Numbered from the stretch's first letter, positions 51,326-61,190 are shown. The stretch: 64,000 bases of DNA from UBA12202 sp002691725 (GCA_965660675.1 CBFIAU010000010.1:1-64000); one strand, 5' to 3'. Notes: generated by a model from the sequence alone, not told the origin. Numbers and translations: made by a program.

Positions 51326-52300
51326 ATGGCAAAACAACATGATGAAAGCATGATGAACAACCTGTATTGGTGGGGTATCCCGACGCTGTTTCGTTGTCCA
51401 CATGAGGGTGCTGACGGCGCTGATATTGCGCTTGTTGGTGTGCCGCATTCAACCGGCAATGGAACCACCGAACGTGATCAGCATCTGGGGCCACGAGCGA
51501 TCAGAAATGTATCAGCACTGCAACGCCGGGTGCATGGGGAGTTTCGCCTTGATCCATGGCAGTTAGCGCATGTTGTTGATGTTGGCGATGTGCCGTTTCC
51601 ACGTGCTAATGATAATGAAGATTGTATCGAACAGATTACAGCATTTTATAAAGACATTGATCAAGCTGGCGCCCGGCCAGTATCTATTGGTGGCGATCAT
51701 TCTATTACTGGCGGCATTATTCAGGCATTGGGCAAGGGTCAGATTGCCAAAGGCGAGGAGGTTTGTTTTTTGCATTTGGATGCGCATACTGATGTTTTCA
51801 CAACGGTTGATCATTTTCTTGGGGCAAAAAAATCTGCCGCGCATTGGGGCGCCTATCTGGTTGATCAGGGGTTGGTTGATCCGAAGCACTCTATGCAAAT
51901 TGGATTGCGTGGCCATCCGCGCACGCTCGACTGGCTCCAGCCATCTTATGATTATGGATATAATGTTGTGACGATGGCGGATTATCGGCGGCGGGGGGCG
52001 GCGGATGTCATTTCCCAGATCAAAGATGTGCTGGCAGGGCGGCCGGTCTATATTACTTTTGATCTGGATTGTCTTGACCCTAGTGTTGCGCCGGCGGTAT
52101 CAAATATTGAACCGGGGGTGACTGGCTTTTCCATGGATGAGGCGGTTGCGTTGATCCGCGGGGTGCGCGGCATGAACATTATCGGCGGTGATGTTGTTTG
52201 TATTATGCCAACCAAAGATAGTCCCAATCAGATTACGGCTATGTCTGCGGCCGCCATCATGTTTGAAATGATCAGCATGATCGCAGAAATATCAGGTTAA
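51326..52300 (+). CDS. agmatinase/arginase-family ureohydrolase
   Basis: This 324-residue binuclear-manganese hydrolase has SIGGDHS, LDAHTDV and TFDLDCLDPS, the three metal-binding motifs. It releases urea from a guanidino compound such as agmatine, guanidinobutyrate or guanidinoacetate. The second motif reads DAHTD where D-A-H-x-D is needed, so it should be active. Its stop codon overlaps the stop of the convergent methyltransferase gene. Confidence 0.88.
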   Translation: MAKQHDESMMNNLYWWGIPTLFRCPHEGADGADIALVGVPHSTGNGTTERDQHLGPRAIRNVSALQRRVHGEFRLDPWQLAHVVDVGDVPFPRANDNEDCIEQITAFYKDIDQAGARPVSIGGDHSITGGIIQALGKGQIAKGEEVCFLHLDAHTDVFTTVDHFLGAKKSAAHWGAYLVDQGLVDPKHSMQIGLRGHPRTLDWLQPSYDYGYNVVTMADYRRRGAADVISQIKDVLAGRPVYITFDLDCLDPSVAPAVSNIEPGVTGFSMDEAVALIRGVRGMNIIGGDVVCIMPTKDSPNQITAMSAAAIMFEMISMIAEISG

Positions 52301-53904
52301 TTATCTCGGTCTGCCTGTCTATTCAGAGGCAAATGGATAGGCAGTTTCTGTCTGATCTTGCGGTCAATATCGGGGGTCAGATACTGCGGGTGATATTCCT
52401 CCAGGATCAGCTTGGCGCGCTGATTAGCCCGTCCCCAGATATCTTGCCTGCCTTGTTCAGACCATGTTATTGGCGGCTCTCGATCGGCAAGCTCTGGATA
52501 TACATAATCACGCTCCATGGCGGCAAGGGTGGTATCATGGCCTAGAAAATGACCATCGCCAGTAATAGCCGCTTCAATGGCCTCTAAGCTCATCGTCTCA
52601 TCGTTGATCTCAATGCCGCGCATAATGCGATAAATGGCGCTATGCATATCATTATCGATCAGGAAAGCCTCAAATGAGGCACCAAGCAATGATGCCGTCA
52701 TACCAGAGCTTTCATAAATCAGATTACCGCCAGCAAGGCCTGCGGCTAAGGCTGTCATTGATTTTTCTATCCCGGCTTGTGCATCAATGGCCTTGGCGTC
52801 TGTCATTGAGGCGGCAACACCGGAGGGCAGGCCTAGCGCATTGCTGATTTGGGCTGAGGCGGCATTTAGCAAGGCGGTTTCGCCGCCGCCCCCAGCAAAG
52901 GCTCCTGTCCGTAAGTCAATGACTAACGGCCAGTTTGAAAATACCATGGGATATCCCGGTTTGACCAGATTGACCATCATCAAACTGGCTAGGGTTTCGG
53001 CCAGTGATTGCACCAAAAAGCCAGCGCCTGATGCGGGCGCGGTCGCCCCGGATTGTGCCGCTGTTATACAGGATATCGGCAAATGATGGTTAATACAGGC
53101 AAAGGTAACATCAACCGCATCAGCGCCAAATCGCATGGGGGAGATCACTGGACTGATATGTGTTTTGACAAATGGTCTCTGCCCAAACATGCCGTCACCG
53201 CCTGCCGCAAGGTCAAGCATATTGACAATTGGCTCAACATGTTCAGCTAGCGTAAAGGCGGTCGCAACAGGCTTTGTTGTTCCGCGCAAGAGAGCATAAA
53301 CGGTGTTCACATCCAGCGCAAACGGATCAGCAATATCTGTTGCGATACAGCATCTGGTAAACCAACTAACATTCGGCAGCTGATCCTGCAAGCGTGTGAA
53401 ATCGTATAAATCTTGCAAGGTTGATGGGCGGTAATCGCCATGCTCCAAATCAAGTGTCTGAACAGCCGCTCCACCAGTGCCAAAATGCACAGCTTTGCCG
53501 CCAACCTCAATCGAACGGTCAGGGTCACGGCCATGCAGGATAAATTGCTTTGCCGCCATGTTGATGCAATCCTCAACCAAGCTTTTCGGGAACACCATGC
53601 GGCCATCATGCCGCCATGTCGCGCCATGGTCTAAAAACAGTTGAGCAAGGTTTGGCGGAATCTCTGACATGCCAAATTGACCAAGCAGACGGATAGCCGC
53701 ATTGATAATCCTGGTAACGTCCTGGTCTTTGAGCGGCTTATACATGCCGCCCTCTGCACCCGGTGGAGCAGGATTTGGCACGGCATTTGTCGCGGCTCTA
53801 AGCTGGTGGCGGCCAATTCGGCCTCCAGTTCTGACACCAGTTTTGCCACCAATTTTGCCGCCAGTTCTGCTATTGGTAGATGTTTTGGGGTTATCCATAC
53901 TCAT
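52297..53904 (-). CDS. trimethylamine methyltransferase (MttB) family protein, non-pyrrolysine type
   Basis: This 535-residue protein is of the MttB superfamily, with an uninterrupted frame and so no pyrrolysine codon. Such members, for example MtgB, demethylate glycine betaine or other quaternary amines onto a corrinoid protein. The conserved glycine-rich core (GAFAGGGGETALLNAASAQISNALGLPSG) and SMTDAKAIDAQAGIEKSM are present. The N-terminal 35 residues are a Gly/Arg/Lys tail made by five 12-bp repeats (53813-53872). No corrinoid protein gene is in the window. It sits downstream of a LysR gene on the same strand. Confidence 0.85.
   Translation of the reverse strand: MSMDNPKTSTNSRTGGKIGGKTGVRTGGRIGRHQLRAATNAVPNPAPPGAEGGMYKPLKDQDVTRIINAAIRLLGQFGMSEIPPNLAQLFLDHGATWRHDGRMVFPKSLVEDCINMAAKQFILHGRDPDRSIEVGGKAVHFGTGGAAVQTLDLEHGDYRPSTLQDLYDFTRLQDQLPNVSWFTRCCIATDIADPFALDVNTVYALLRGTTKPVATAFTLAEHVEPIVNMLDLAAGGDGMFGQRPFVKTHISPVISPMRFGADAVDVTFACINHHLPISCITAAQSGATAPASGAGFLVQSLAETLASLMMVNLVKPGYPMVFSNWPLVIDLRTGAFAGGGGETALLNAASAQISNALGLPSGVAASMTDAKAIDAQAGIEKSMTALAAGLAGGNLIYESSGMTASLLGASFEAFLIDNDMHSAIYRIMRGIEINDETMSLEAIEAAITGDGHFLGHDTTLAAMERDYVYPELADREPPITWSEQGRQDIWGRANQRAKLILEEYHPQYLTPDIDRKIRQKLPIHLPLNRQADRDN
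53813..53872. repeat. five 12-bp tandem repeats in the MttB-like gene's 5' end
   Basis: Units CCAATTCGGCCT, CCAGTTCTGACA, CCAGTTTTGCCA, CCAATTTTGCCG and CCAGTTCTGCTA (plus strand) follow without a gap. They encode a Gly-rich basic tail. Confidence 0.9.
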
Positions 53905-53977
53905 ATCTTAGGTCGGCGCTACGCGGTTGTTAATGCGGATCATATCACTTCATAAAAATTGATGAAGAGGTTTAATT

Positions 53978-54934
53978 TTATTGAATGTCATGAATATTTG
54001 GAAATAAGTGGTCTGTCTTGACAGGCATTCCACCGGGCAGGGCAAAGGTAGCAATTTTCTGGCGAATAACGGTTTCAGCAATATGCCGAATATGGCTGAC
54101 CGTTGTCACAAACTCACCTTCGCGATGCCAGATTGAAATCGCGCGGGTGATGAGCGGAAACGGGGTTGGGATAATGGCTAACTCATCAATGGCGTTCGGG
54201 GTATCCAGTATTGATAGCGGTGTCGTGACGCCCCATGCGTTAAGGTCTTTACATAGGCTAATCAGGCTTAGAGTCGTATCGACCGATGTGAGGATGCGCG
54301 GCGATAACCGGCAGCGCTTCATCTGCGCATCAATGAGACGACCAAGAGGAAAATCGGTATTAAACTTAATCATTGGGATTTGCGATAGATCAGGCCGAGG
54401 AGTGGCCGCCGCCAGCGCTTTTGGCAGAACGGCAATTAATGGCTCACTAATTAATTCATGATGATCAATGCCGTCAATTCGGTCAGTGCTTTGGCCTGAA
54501 ATAGAAATATCAAGCCGCTGTTCCTTGACATCATCAAGCAGATGATCGCTACGCCCTGTTCTGGTCAGCAGCCTGCGGTCTGGCCATATGTCATTCAGAT
54601 GACCAACAATGGCTGGCATAACAAAACTTTCCAGCCCATCAATCATGCCAATACGGATCTCACCTTTGGCGGCGATATCCTGATCAGCAATCTCATTATG
54701 CAGGTCATGAATGACCCCGAAAATGGCTTCGGCTTTCTGATGCAGCAATATGCCGGCGCGAGTTAAGCGGATAGGACGGGTGGAGCGGTCAATCAATGTC
54801 ACCCCTAATTCCGCCTCAAGCCCAGATATTGCCTGTGACACGGTTGAGGTTTTGATCTGATGCTGATGCGCGGTGTTAACCATGGACAGCGTTGTCGTTA
54901 ATGTCCGGAATATCCGCAAATGATTGATATTCAT
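53978..54934 (-). CDS. LysR-family transcriptional regulator
   Basis: This 318-residue protein has an N-terminal helix-turn-helix (RIFRTLTTTLSMVNTAHQHQIKTSTVSQAISGLEAELG) and a LysR effector domain. It lies 73 bp upstream of the MttB-like gene on the same strand and diverges from the FAD/GcvT gene at 55080. It likely controls both in response to a methylated amine. Confidence 0.88.
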   Translation of the reverse strand: MNINHLRIFRTLTTTLSMVNTAHQHQIKTSTVSQAISGLEAELGVTLIDRSTRPIRLTRAGILLHQKAEAIFGVIHDLHNEIADQDIAAKGEIRIGMIDGLESFVMPAIVGHLNDIWPDRRLLTRTGRSDHLLDDVKEQRLDISISGQSTDRIDGIDHHELISEPLIAVLPKALAAATPRPDLSQIPMIKFNTDFPLGRLIDAQMKRCRLSPRILTSVDTTLSLISLCKDLNAWGVTTPLSILDTPNAIDELAIIPTPFPLITRAISIWHREGEFVTTVSHIRHIAETVIRQKIATFALPGGMPVKTDHLFPNIHDIQ

Positions 54935-55079
54935 GTGACCAGTCTCTCACGTTATACTGACGTATTTAGAGTTAAATAATATTGAACATTAAATTTGAAA
55001 AAATACAATCTGTTTATTTCTCATTGCTTGCAAGGCTTTGCTATTGCCAGAATAAAGCCAATTAAGAGGAGCGTGTATC

Positions 55080-57494
55080 ATGCGTAAAACTGCACGAGTT
55101 GTTGTTATTGGCGGCGGTATAGCTGGCTGTTCGACCTTGTATCATCTGACCCGGGAAGGCTGGACAGATGTGATGCTGATTGAACGCGATGAGTTGACTT
55201 CCGGGACAACATGGCATTCGGCAGCGCAGGTCACTAATTTTGGTATGAATCAGACTATGGTTGGGCTGAAAACGCATTCTATTAATCTCTATAAAGAGCT
55301 GGCTGAGGATGCTGATTATCCGATCAATTATCATCATGCTGATGGCGGTATCAGGCTTGCTAATTCCGCAGACGTGATGGAAGGCTACCGTCATTTTGCC
55401 TCAATGGCCAAGGGCATGGGTGTCGATTTTGAGGTGATTGACGCGGCCGAATGCGCGCGCCGTCATCCGCTTATCTCAACCGATCAATTGCTTGGTGGAT
55501 TATGGGACCCGCTGGATGGTGATATTGATCCAGCGCAATTATGCCAAGCTCTCGCCAGGCGCGCTCGTAAAGCTGGCGCTGAGGTGGTGCGCCATAATCC
55601 GGTGACATCATTAACCCAGCTTAAAGACGATAGCTGGATTGTGCATACCCAGAACGGCGATATCAATGCCGAGATTGTGGTTAATGCTGGCGGCTATCGC
55701 GTCAATGAGATCGGAGCCATGATGGGGGTGACACATCCAGTTATTTCAATGGAGCATCAGTATTTTCTGACTGAACCGATTGATCAGATTATTAATGCTG
55801 GCCATCGTATGCCGTTAATCCGCTGCCCGATCAGTGATTTTTACTGTCGACAGGAAAAGCAAGGTCTGCTGATCGGTTTCTATGAACAAGATTGCCGAAC
55901 ATGGGGCATGAATGGCATTGATCCTAATTTTGCTAATGCCCTTTGTCCTGATGATCCAGAGCGGGTGATTGATGTATTGGAAGGCGCATTTATGCGGATG
56001 CCAGCGATTGCCGATACAGGAATTCATACGATCATTAATGGCCCGATCACCTATTCCTATGATGGGGCGCCATTGGTTGGGCCTATTCCGGGTAAGTGCA
56101 ATGCGTTTTGTATTATTGGCTTGCGCGCTGGACTTGGTGAGGGTGGTGGTCATGGCTGGCTGCTGGCGCAACAGATTGTTCATGGTGAGGCGTGTTATGA
56201 TACATGGCCGCTAGACCCACGCCGATTTGGTGATTATGCGACGGTCGAGGCAACGGCGCTGAAATCAATAGAAGAATATCAGAATGAGTTTCGCTTTCAT
56301 TTCCCGCATGAGCATCGGCCTGCCGCCCGTTATGCGCGAACAACTCCGCTAACCGCTTTGCTGGAACAAGCCGGTGCGGTATTTGCCCCTGTTGATGGCT
56401 GGGAGAGAATTGATTATATCAAGCCATCGCCTGATTTTGAAGAAACCCATAGCTATCGGTTTAATGAAAGTTTTGATGTCATTGGTGAGGAAGTCAAAGC
56501 CATTCAGTCAAAGGTCGGCTTGACCGAGGTCAATGGTTTCAGCCGCTTTGAGATAACTGGTGATGGCGTTCATGAATGGTTGGATGGATTGAGCTGTACG
56601 CGCATGAGTGACCGGCAAGGCCGTGTTCGTTTAGCGTATTTTCTCAATCATCACGGCAATATCAAATCAGAAGCAACGATTGCAACGCTTCCTGATGGCC
56701 GCGTCTGGTATGGCTCAGCGGCGGCGGCAGATCGGCATGATATGGATTGGCTCAGCCAGCATCTGCCTAAAGATCGGCATATTTCCATTAAACGGCTAAC
56801 CGATGATTGGTGCATATTATTGCTTGCAGGGCCACAAGCCCGTGATGTTCTGGCGGCAGTTTCACGCGATGATTGGTCAGATGCGGCGTTTCCGTGGCTA
56901 TCGGTTCGGCAAACTCATATTGGGGTGGCGCAGGCGGTTGTGATGCGTGTTAGCTATTCGGGGGAATTAGCCTATGAGCTGCATATTCCCATGCCTGAAT
57001 TAATGGCCGCTTATCATGCCTTATCGGCGGCTGGGTCTGGGTCTGGGTCTGGGTTTGGGATGCGCCTGTTTGGGATGCGCGCGGTTGAGGCGATGCGCCT
57101 TGAGAAAGGCTATCTGCATTGGAAATCTGATCTCATCACTGAATATAATCCCTATGAAACTGGCCTTGATCGGTTTGTCCATGATAAACCTGACTATATT
57201 GGCAAGGCAGCGTTATCAGCAATGCAAGATAAGGGCTTACGCAAGAAATTGGTTTGTCTGGATATTGAGACGAGTCATGCGCCTTCACATGCGCCCTCGC
57301 ATGGTGGCGCGTCGGTCTGGCATGATGGTGATCTTATCGGAACGGTGACATCAGCAGGCTGGGGATATCGGGCTGGTAAAAATCTGGCTTATGCGTTTGT
57401 TGACCCCGACAAGGCAACGCTGGGAGAAGCCGTCCATGTTGATGTATTGGGGATTAGTGAAAAGGCGGTCATTATCCCTATGGGGCTTATCTGA
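55080..57494 (+). CDS. dimethylglycine/sarcosine dehydrogenase-like FAD oxidoreductase with GcvT domain
   Basis: This 804-residue two-part enzyme has an N-terminal FAD oxidase domain (VVVIGGGIAGCSTLYHL at 7-23; TSGTTWHSAAQ with His46 at the covalent-flavin position) and a C-terminal folate-binding GcvT domain (about 430-800) with GPQARDVL and MRAVEAMRLEKGYLHW. Such proteins demethylate dimethylglycine or sarcosine and pass the one-carbon unit to tetrahydrofolate. The GcvT part holds two repeat-built stretches, GSGSGSGFG and SHAPSHAPSH. An AGAGGAG ribosome-binding site precedes the ATG. It meets the next gene with no base between stops. Confidence 0.87.
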   Translation: MRKTARVVVIGGGIAGCSTLYHLTREGWTDVMLIERDELTSGTTWHSAAQVTNFGMNQTMVGLKTHSINLYKELAEDADYPINYHHADGGIRLANSADVMEGYRHFASMAKGMGVDFEVIDAAECARRHPLISTDQLLGGLWDPLDGDIDPAQLCQALARRARKAGAEVVRHNPVTSLTQLKDDSWIVHTQNGDINAEIVVNAGGYRVNEIGAMMGVTHPVISMEHQYFLTEPIDQIINAGHRMPLIRCPISDFYCRQEKQGLLIGFYEQDCRTWGMNGIDPNFANALCPDDPERVIDVLEGAFMRMPAIADTGIHTIINGPITYSYDGAPLVGPIPGKCNAFCIIGLRAGLGEGGGHGWLLAQQIVHGEACYDTWPLDPRRFGDYATVEATALKSIEEYQNEFRFHFPHEHRPAARYARTTPLTALLEQAGAVFAPVDGWERIDYIKPSPDFEETHSYRFNESFDVIGEEVKAIQSKVGLTEVNGFSRFEITGDGVHEWLDGLSCTRMSDRQGRVRLAYFLNHHGNIKSEATIATLPDGRVWYGSAAAADRHDMDWLSQHLPKDRHISIKRLTDDWCILLLAGPQARDVLAAVSRDDWSDAAFPWLSVRQTHIGVAQAVVMRVSYSGELAYELHIPMPELMAAYHALSAAGSGSGSGFGMRLFGMRAVEAMRLEKGYLHWKSDLITEYNPYETGLDRFVHDKPDYIGKAALSAMQDKGLRKKLVCLDIETSHAPSHAPSHGGASVWHDGDLIGTVTSAGWGYRAGKNLAYAFVDPDKATLGEAVHVDVLGISEKAVIIPMGLI
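57031..57080. repeat. 6-bp and 16-bp tandem repeats inside the FAD/GcvT gene
   Basis: CTGGGT occurs four times plus one altered copy (57031-57060), and TTTGGGATGCGC is then repeated at 57053 and 57069. They encode a Gly/Ser stretch and FGMR-x-FGMR. A separate 12-bp triplet lies at 57273-57308 (SHAP, SHAP, SHGG). Confidence 0.9.
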
Positions 57495-59198
57495 TCATCC
57501 GCCTCTATGCTTAAAACTGTCACGGCGAAAACTGTAAAGCGCCGCTGGATCAACCTGAATATCGACAACCGCAGGCTTGCCAGCATTAAGCGCGGCATTA
57601 ACAGCATCCGCAAGATCGGTCAGCCTTTCGACCCTAAACCCGGTCGCCCCATATAATTCAGCGGCCTTATCAAAAGCCGGGCTTGCGATATCGGCGCCAA
57701 TATAGCGGCCATTGAAAAAGTCCCGCTGATAGGCTTTCTCAGCCCCCCATGAGCCATTATTCATGACTAATGTGACGGTGTTAATGCCGTATTCTACGGC
57801 GGTAGACAGCTCCGATATTGTCATGCCAAAGCCGCCATCACCCATCATGCTAATGACAGGACGATCAGGCATGGCCAGTTTTACCCCCAACCCACAGGCA
57901 AAGGAAAATCCAACCAAGCCAAAATCCAGAGGGGTGAATAACGACGGCGGCGTTTTGTAATTCATGGCATCAGTGGCTTGCAGACATAATGTCCCGGCAT
58001 CCATGGTATAGGCCGCATCATCCGGCATGATCTGACGCAAATGATGAAACAGCCCTGATGGCTGAATAGGGATAGTATCAATATCAGCATTGGCATCACG
58101 CTCTGCCAGCCATTCGTGGCGGTCTTGCTGAAAGCCTTCTGTCCATGCCGCAATCTCTGCCTTGAACTGCATGGCTTTGACATGCGGGATTAGGGTCTCA
58201 GCGGCGGCGATAGCATCCCCCCAAATTCCTAGCGTAACAGGAAAATAGCGGCCTATTGCTGTTGGCTCAAGCTCGACCTGAATAATAGACGCGTCGCGAT
58301 TGATATTATCATAAGAATAAAAGGTTGAATTGAACCCTAGCCGCGTGCCTAAGGCTAGAATGACATCGGCTTCTTTGGCCAGGCGTGAGGCAACAGGATT
58401 GCCGCGCGGCCCCATCTGACCAGCATTAAGCGGCTGATCACATGGCAGCGCATCGCCATGTCCGGGGGCAAGCACAATCGGCGCATTTAACGCCTCGGCT
58501 AGAGCTATTGCGGCGGCGTGGCCACGGCTGTTTTTAATGCCGCCGCCGGTGATAATAACTGGCCGTTTTGCATTGACCAGGAGCTTGGCTGCCTCGGCAA
58601 TGGCATCGGTTGCAGGCGCCGGATTTTGCATGACGCGATATTGATCGGGTGTCTGCATGGCAGGCATCTCAATTTGTTCGGATAAAACATCGCGCGGCAA
58701 ATTGAGCTGAACAGGGCCGCGGCGTGGCGACATGGCGACCCGAAACGCTTCTCTGAACATTTCCGGGATGCGGTTGGCCTTCGTCACTGTCCATGTTTTT
58801 TTGGTCACAGGTGTGAATAACGCCTGCTGGTCAACTTCTTGAAAAGCATCACGATACACATGTTCGGTGGATAACATTCCGGCAATGGATAGCACGGGTG
58901 AATAGGCCGCCGCCGCTTGCGCTAATCCAGTGACAAGATTGGTGGAGCCAGGGCCATTTTGACCAGCAAGGATAACCCCTGTCCGTCCTGATGCACGGGC
59001 AAAACCATCTGCCATATGAGTTCCCGTGCGTTCATCACGAACCCCGATAAAGCGAATATCTGGCGCATCATAGAGAGCATCAAACATTTCCATCGTCGCA
59101 GACCCGATGAGGCCAAAGACATGATCTACCCCTTCTGCTTTCAGCGCTTCAACCGCGGCTTGCCCGCCGGAAATCTGTTGGGGAGCAGAAGGTGTCAT
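57495..59198 (-). CDS. thiamine-diphosphate enzyme, acetolactate-synthase / sulfoacetaldehyde-acetyltransferase (Xsc)-like
   Basis: This 567-residue ThDP enzyme has three domains: a PYR domain with the activating Glu in RDERTGTHMADGFARASG, a central domain, and a PP domain with the GDGGFGM metal/ThDP motif and MNNGSWGAEK. The stretches FGLIGSATMEMF, QNGPGSTN, AFQEVDQQALF and GAEKAYQRDFFNGR look closer to Xsc than to ordinary acetolactate synthase as I recall them. It may turn sulfoacetaldehyde into acetyl phosphate plus sulfite, or condense 2-keto acids. It is the last gene of a four-gene operon. Confidence 0.78.
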   Translation of the reverse strand: MTPSAPQQISGGQAAVEALKAEGVDHVFGLIGSATMEMFDALYDAPDIRFIGVRDERTGTHMADGFARASGRTGVILAGQNGPGSTNLVTGLAQAAAAYSPVLSIAGMLSTEHVYRDAFQEVDQQALFTPVTKKTWTVTKANRIPEMFREAFRVAMSPRRGPVQLNLPRDVLSEQIEMPAMQTPDQYRVMQNPAPATDAIAEAAKLLVNAKRPVIITGGGIKNSRGHAAAIALAEALNAPIVLAPGHGDALPCDQPLNAGQMGPRGNPVASRLAKEADVILALGTRLGFNSTFYSYDNINRDASIIQVELEPTAIGRYFPVTLGIWGDAIAAAETLIPHVKAMQFKAEIAAWTEGFQQDRHEWLAERDANADIDTIPIQPSGLFHHLRQIMPDDAAYTMDAGTLCLQATDAMNYKTPPSLFTPLDFGLVGFSFACGLGVKLAMPDRPVISMMGDGGFGMTISELSTAVEYGINTVTLVMNNGSWGAEKAYQRDFFNGRYIGADIASPAFDKAAELYGATGFRVERLTDLADAVNAALNAGKPAVVDIQVDPAALYSFRRDSFKHRGG

Positions 59199-59268
59199 GA
59201 TGATCGTCCTTTCTTGAGTTATATATGGTCTCTTGCAGCATTCAGGCTATTCGGGGGTCTTATAGATT

Positions 59269-60120
59269 TCACATAGTATTGGCATTGAGAAATTGAATAA
59301 TAGCATCACTAAACATCTCTGGCGCCTCGATTAATCCAAGATGCTGTAAGTCAGGGATAATCCGCGTTTGTGATGCGGGTATTTCTGCGCTGATCTCATG
59401 GCTCATCGCGACCGTACTGCCGCTATCATGCTGGCATGTAATAATCAGACAAGGGCAATCAATCGGCGGCTCTGGCTTGATCAATTCGGTTACTCCGGCG
59501 GCTAGAACAAAGCGGCAATCGGCATACCAATCGGGATCATTTCGCAATAACTGATCGGCGGTGTGCTGCATTATCTCAGGGTGCTTTGCGCGAAAAGGTT
59601 CAGTATACCATCGCGCCAGCGTTGCCTCCATGGTTGCCGCCACGCCCTCACTACGGGTCTTTAAGGCGCGCTCCTCAACCGCTTTCTGGCCAGCCGCACC
59701 CCGATGATGAGGTGAGTTCATAACAACTATCCCGGCGGTTCGATCTGAATAATCCATGGCAAAACGGCGATTGATCATACCGCCCAGCGAAAACCCAATT
59801 AATACCGCTTTATCTAAATCCAAGCGGTTCATAAGGGCCAGGGTTTGGCGGGCAAATAGATCAAGGCTAGGGCGCTCATTTGGATCAGGCGGGGTGTTGC
59901 CATGCCCTGCCAGATCAAAGCTGATGACGCGATGTGTGGGTGCTAGGGCTGGAATAATGCCGTCAAAGCAATGGTGATCAAGCCCTAAGCCATGAATAAA
60001 AATGAGCGGCATATGGTGCGGTTTTGCGGCTTTGCCAATGTCCCGGAACGCGGTGTCTTGAGCGTCTTCAGCAGGTATCATGATGATGCCAATCTTTATG
60101 CAGTTTTGGGCATTATGCAA
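59269..60120 (-). CDS. alpha/beta-fold hydrolase
   Basis: This 283-residue hydrolase is of the 3-oxoadipate enol-lactonase type, with the oxyanion motif HGLGLDHHC, nucleophile elbow GFSLGG, an acid in ITCQHDSGS and the catalytic His in PDLQHLGLIEAP. The frame starts with a TTG at 60120; an in-frame ATG 13 codons later is possible. It lies 9 bp after the LLM gene in an operon with aldehyde dehydrogenase and ThDP enzyme genes. Confidence 0.83.
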   Translation of the reverse strand: MHNAQNCIKIGIIMIPAEDAQDTAFRDIGKAAKPHHMPLIFIHGLGLDHHCFDGIIPALAPTHRVISFDLAGHGNTPPDPNERPSLDLFARQTLALMNRLDLDKAVLIGFSLGGMINRRFAMDYSDRTAGIVVMNSPHHRGAAGQKAVEERALKTRSEGVAATMEATLARWYTEPFRAKHPEIMQHTADQLLRNDPDWYADCRFVLAAGVTELIKPEPPIDCPCLIITCQHDSGSTVAMSHEISAEIPASQTRIIPDLQHLGLIEAPEMFSDAIIQFLNANTM

Positions 60121-60129
60121 GCGCCTGTA

Positions 60130-61167
60130 TCATGCAAGTGCCGGAACAACCTTATCGCAGAATAGCTCCATAGATTTGATCTGTTCATCCATCGGCATCC
60201 CCATACTGGCGTAGTAAATAAAGGAGTCTACACCCAGCGCCTCATACCGCTTGAGCTTATCAATGACTTCATCTGGTGACCCAAAGAGCAGATTTTCTTC
60301 TAGCATTTCGCCGTTATATTCGTCTCTATTCGCCAGCTCGCTAAGGGGAATTTGTTTTGGAAAACCGTCTTTCACATCACCCATATTGCGGAACAGATTT
60401 TCAAACTGTCCCAGCACGCATTGAATGGACTGAACAGCGATATCTCGGCTTTGCTCATTCTCATAGACGGCGGCGTGGCGCATCAGCGCAAACTTGGGGC
60501 GCTTGGCTTCCGGGAACTTTTCCATCGCCTCATCCAGCCGTTGTTTATAAAGCTCAGCCTCAGAAAAGTCGCGGGTCAAAGGCCAACACATAACATTACA
60601 ATTATTCTGAATGGCATAATCATAGGTGATCGGTGATCGTGCCGCCACCCAAAGGGGGGGATGCGGGTCTTGAACCGGTTTTGGAATGGATGTAGATAGC
60701 GGGAATTGCCAGAACTCGCCGTTATGCTCGTAATCGCCTTGCCATAAATTAAGCAATGCCGGCAGCATTTCATTCATATATTTCCACGCATCGGACTGTT
60801 TCAACCCCGGCATCATGCGATCAAACTCACGCTGATAGGCGCCTGAACCAATCCCAAACTCAAGCCGCCCATCGGTCAGCAAATCTGTCATTGCCGCTTC
60901 CCCAGCCAGCCTGATTGGATGCCAGTAAGAGGCGTTAACAACGGCACAGCCGAGGCGAATGTTTTTCGTGTTCTCGCCCCACCAGACAAGCAGCGAAAAT
61001 GGATTGGGCGCGATAGTCATTTCAAGCGCGTGATGTTCTGCTGCCCAGGCGATCTCAAACCCTGCCTCATCAGCCATCTGAACCATCCTAAGCGTATGAT
61101 CACGGACATCTTTCATGGCGATATTGTCATCCATACGTTCCAGATTTACTGCTAAATGAAATTTCAT
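60130..61167 (-). CDS. LLM-class flavin-dependent oxidoreductase (luciferase-like)
   Basis: This 345-residue TIM-barrel enzyme of the bacterial-luciferase family uses reduced FMN and O2. The IAWAAEHHALEMTIAPNP, LGCAVVNASYWHPIRLAGEAAMTDLLTDGRLEFGIGSGAY and SPDEVIDKLKRYEALGVDSF segments are typical. Relatives include alkanesulfonate and alkane monooxygenases. In this operon it could free an aldehyde for the adjacent dehydrogenase. Confidence 0.88.
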   Translation of the reverse strand: MKFHLAVNLERMDDNIAMKDVRDHTLRMVQMADEAGFEIAWAAEHHALEMTIAPNPFSLLVWWGENTKNIRLGCAVVNASYWHPIRLAGEAAMTDLLTDGRLEFGIGSGAYQREFDRMMPGLKQSDAWKYMNEMLPALLNLWQGDYEHNGEFWQFPLSTSIPKPVQDPHPPLWVAARSPITYDYAIQNNCNVMCWPLTRDFSEAELYKQRLDEAMEKFPEAKRPKFALMRHAAVYENEQSRDIAVQSIQCVLGQFENLFRNMGDVKDGFPKQIPLSELANRDEYNGEMLEENLLFGSPDEVIDKLKRYEALGVDSFIYYASMGMPMDEQIKSMELFCDKVVPALA

Positions 61168-61190
61168 CTCACTCTCCTATCTTGTCCTTA

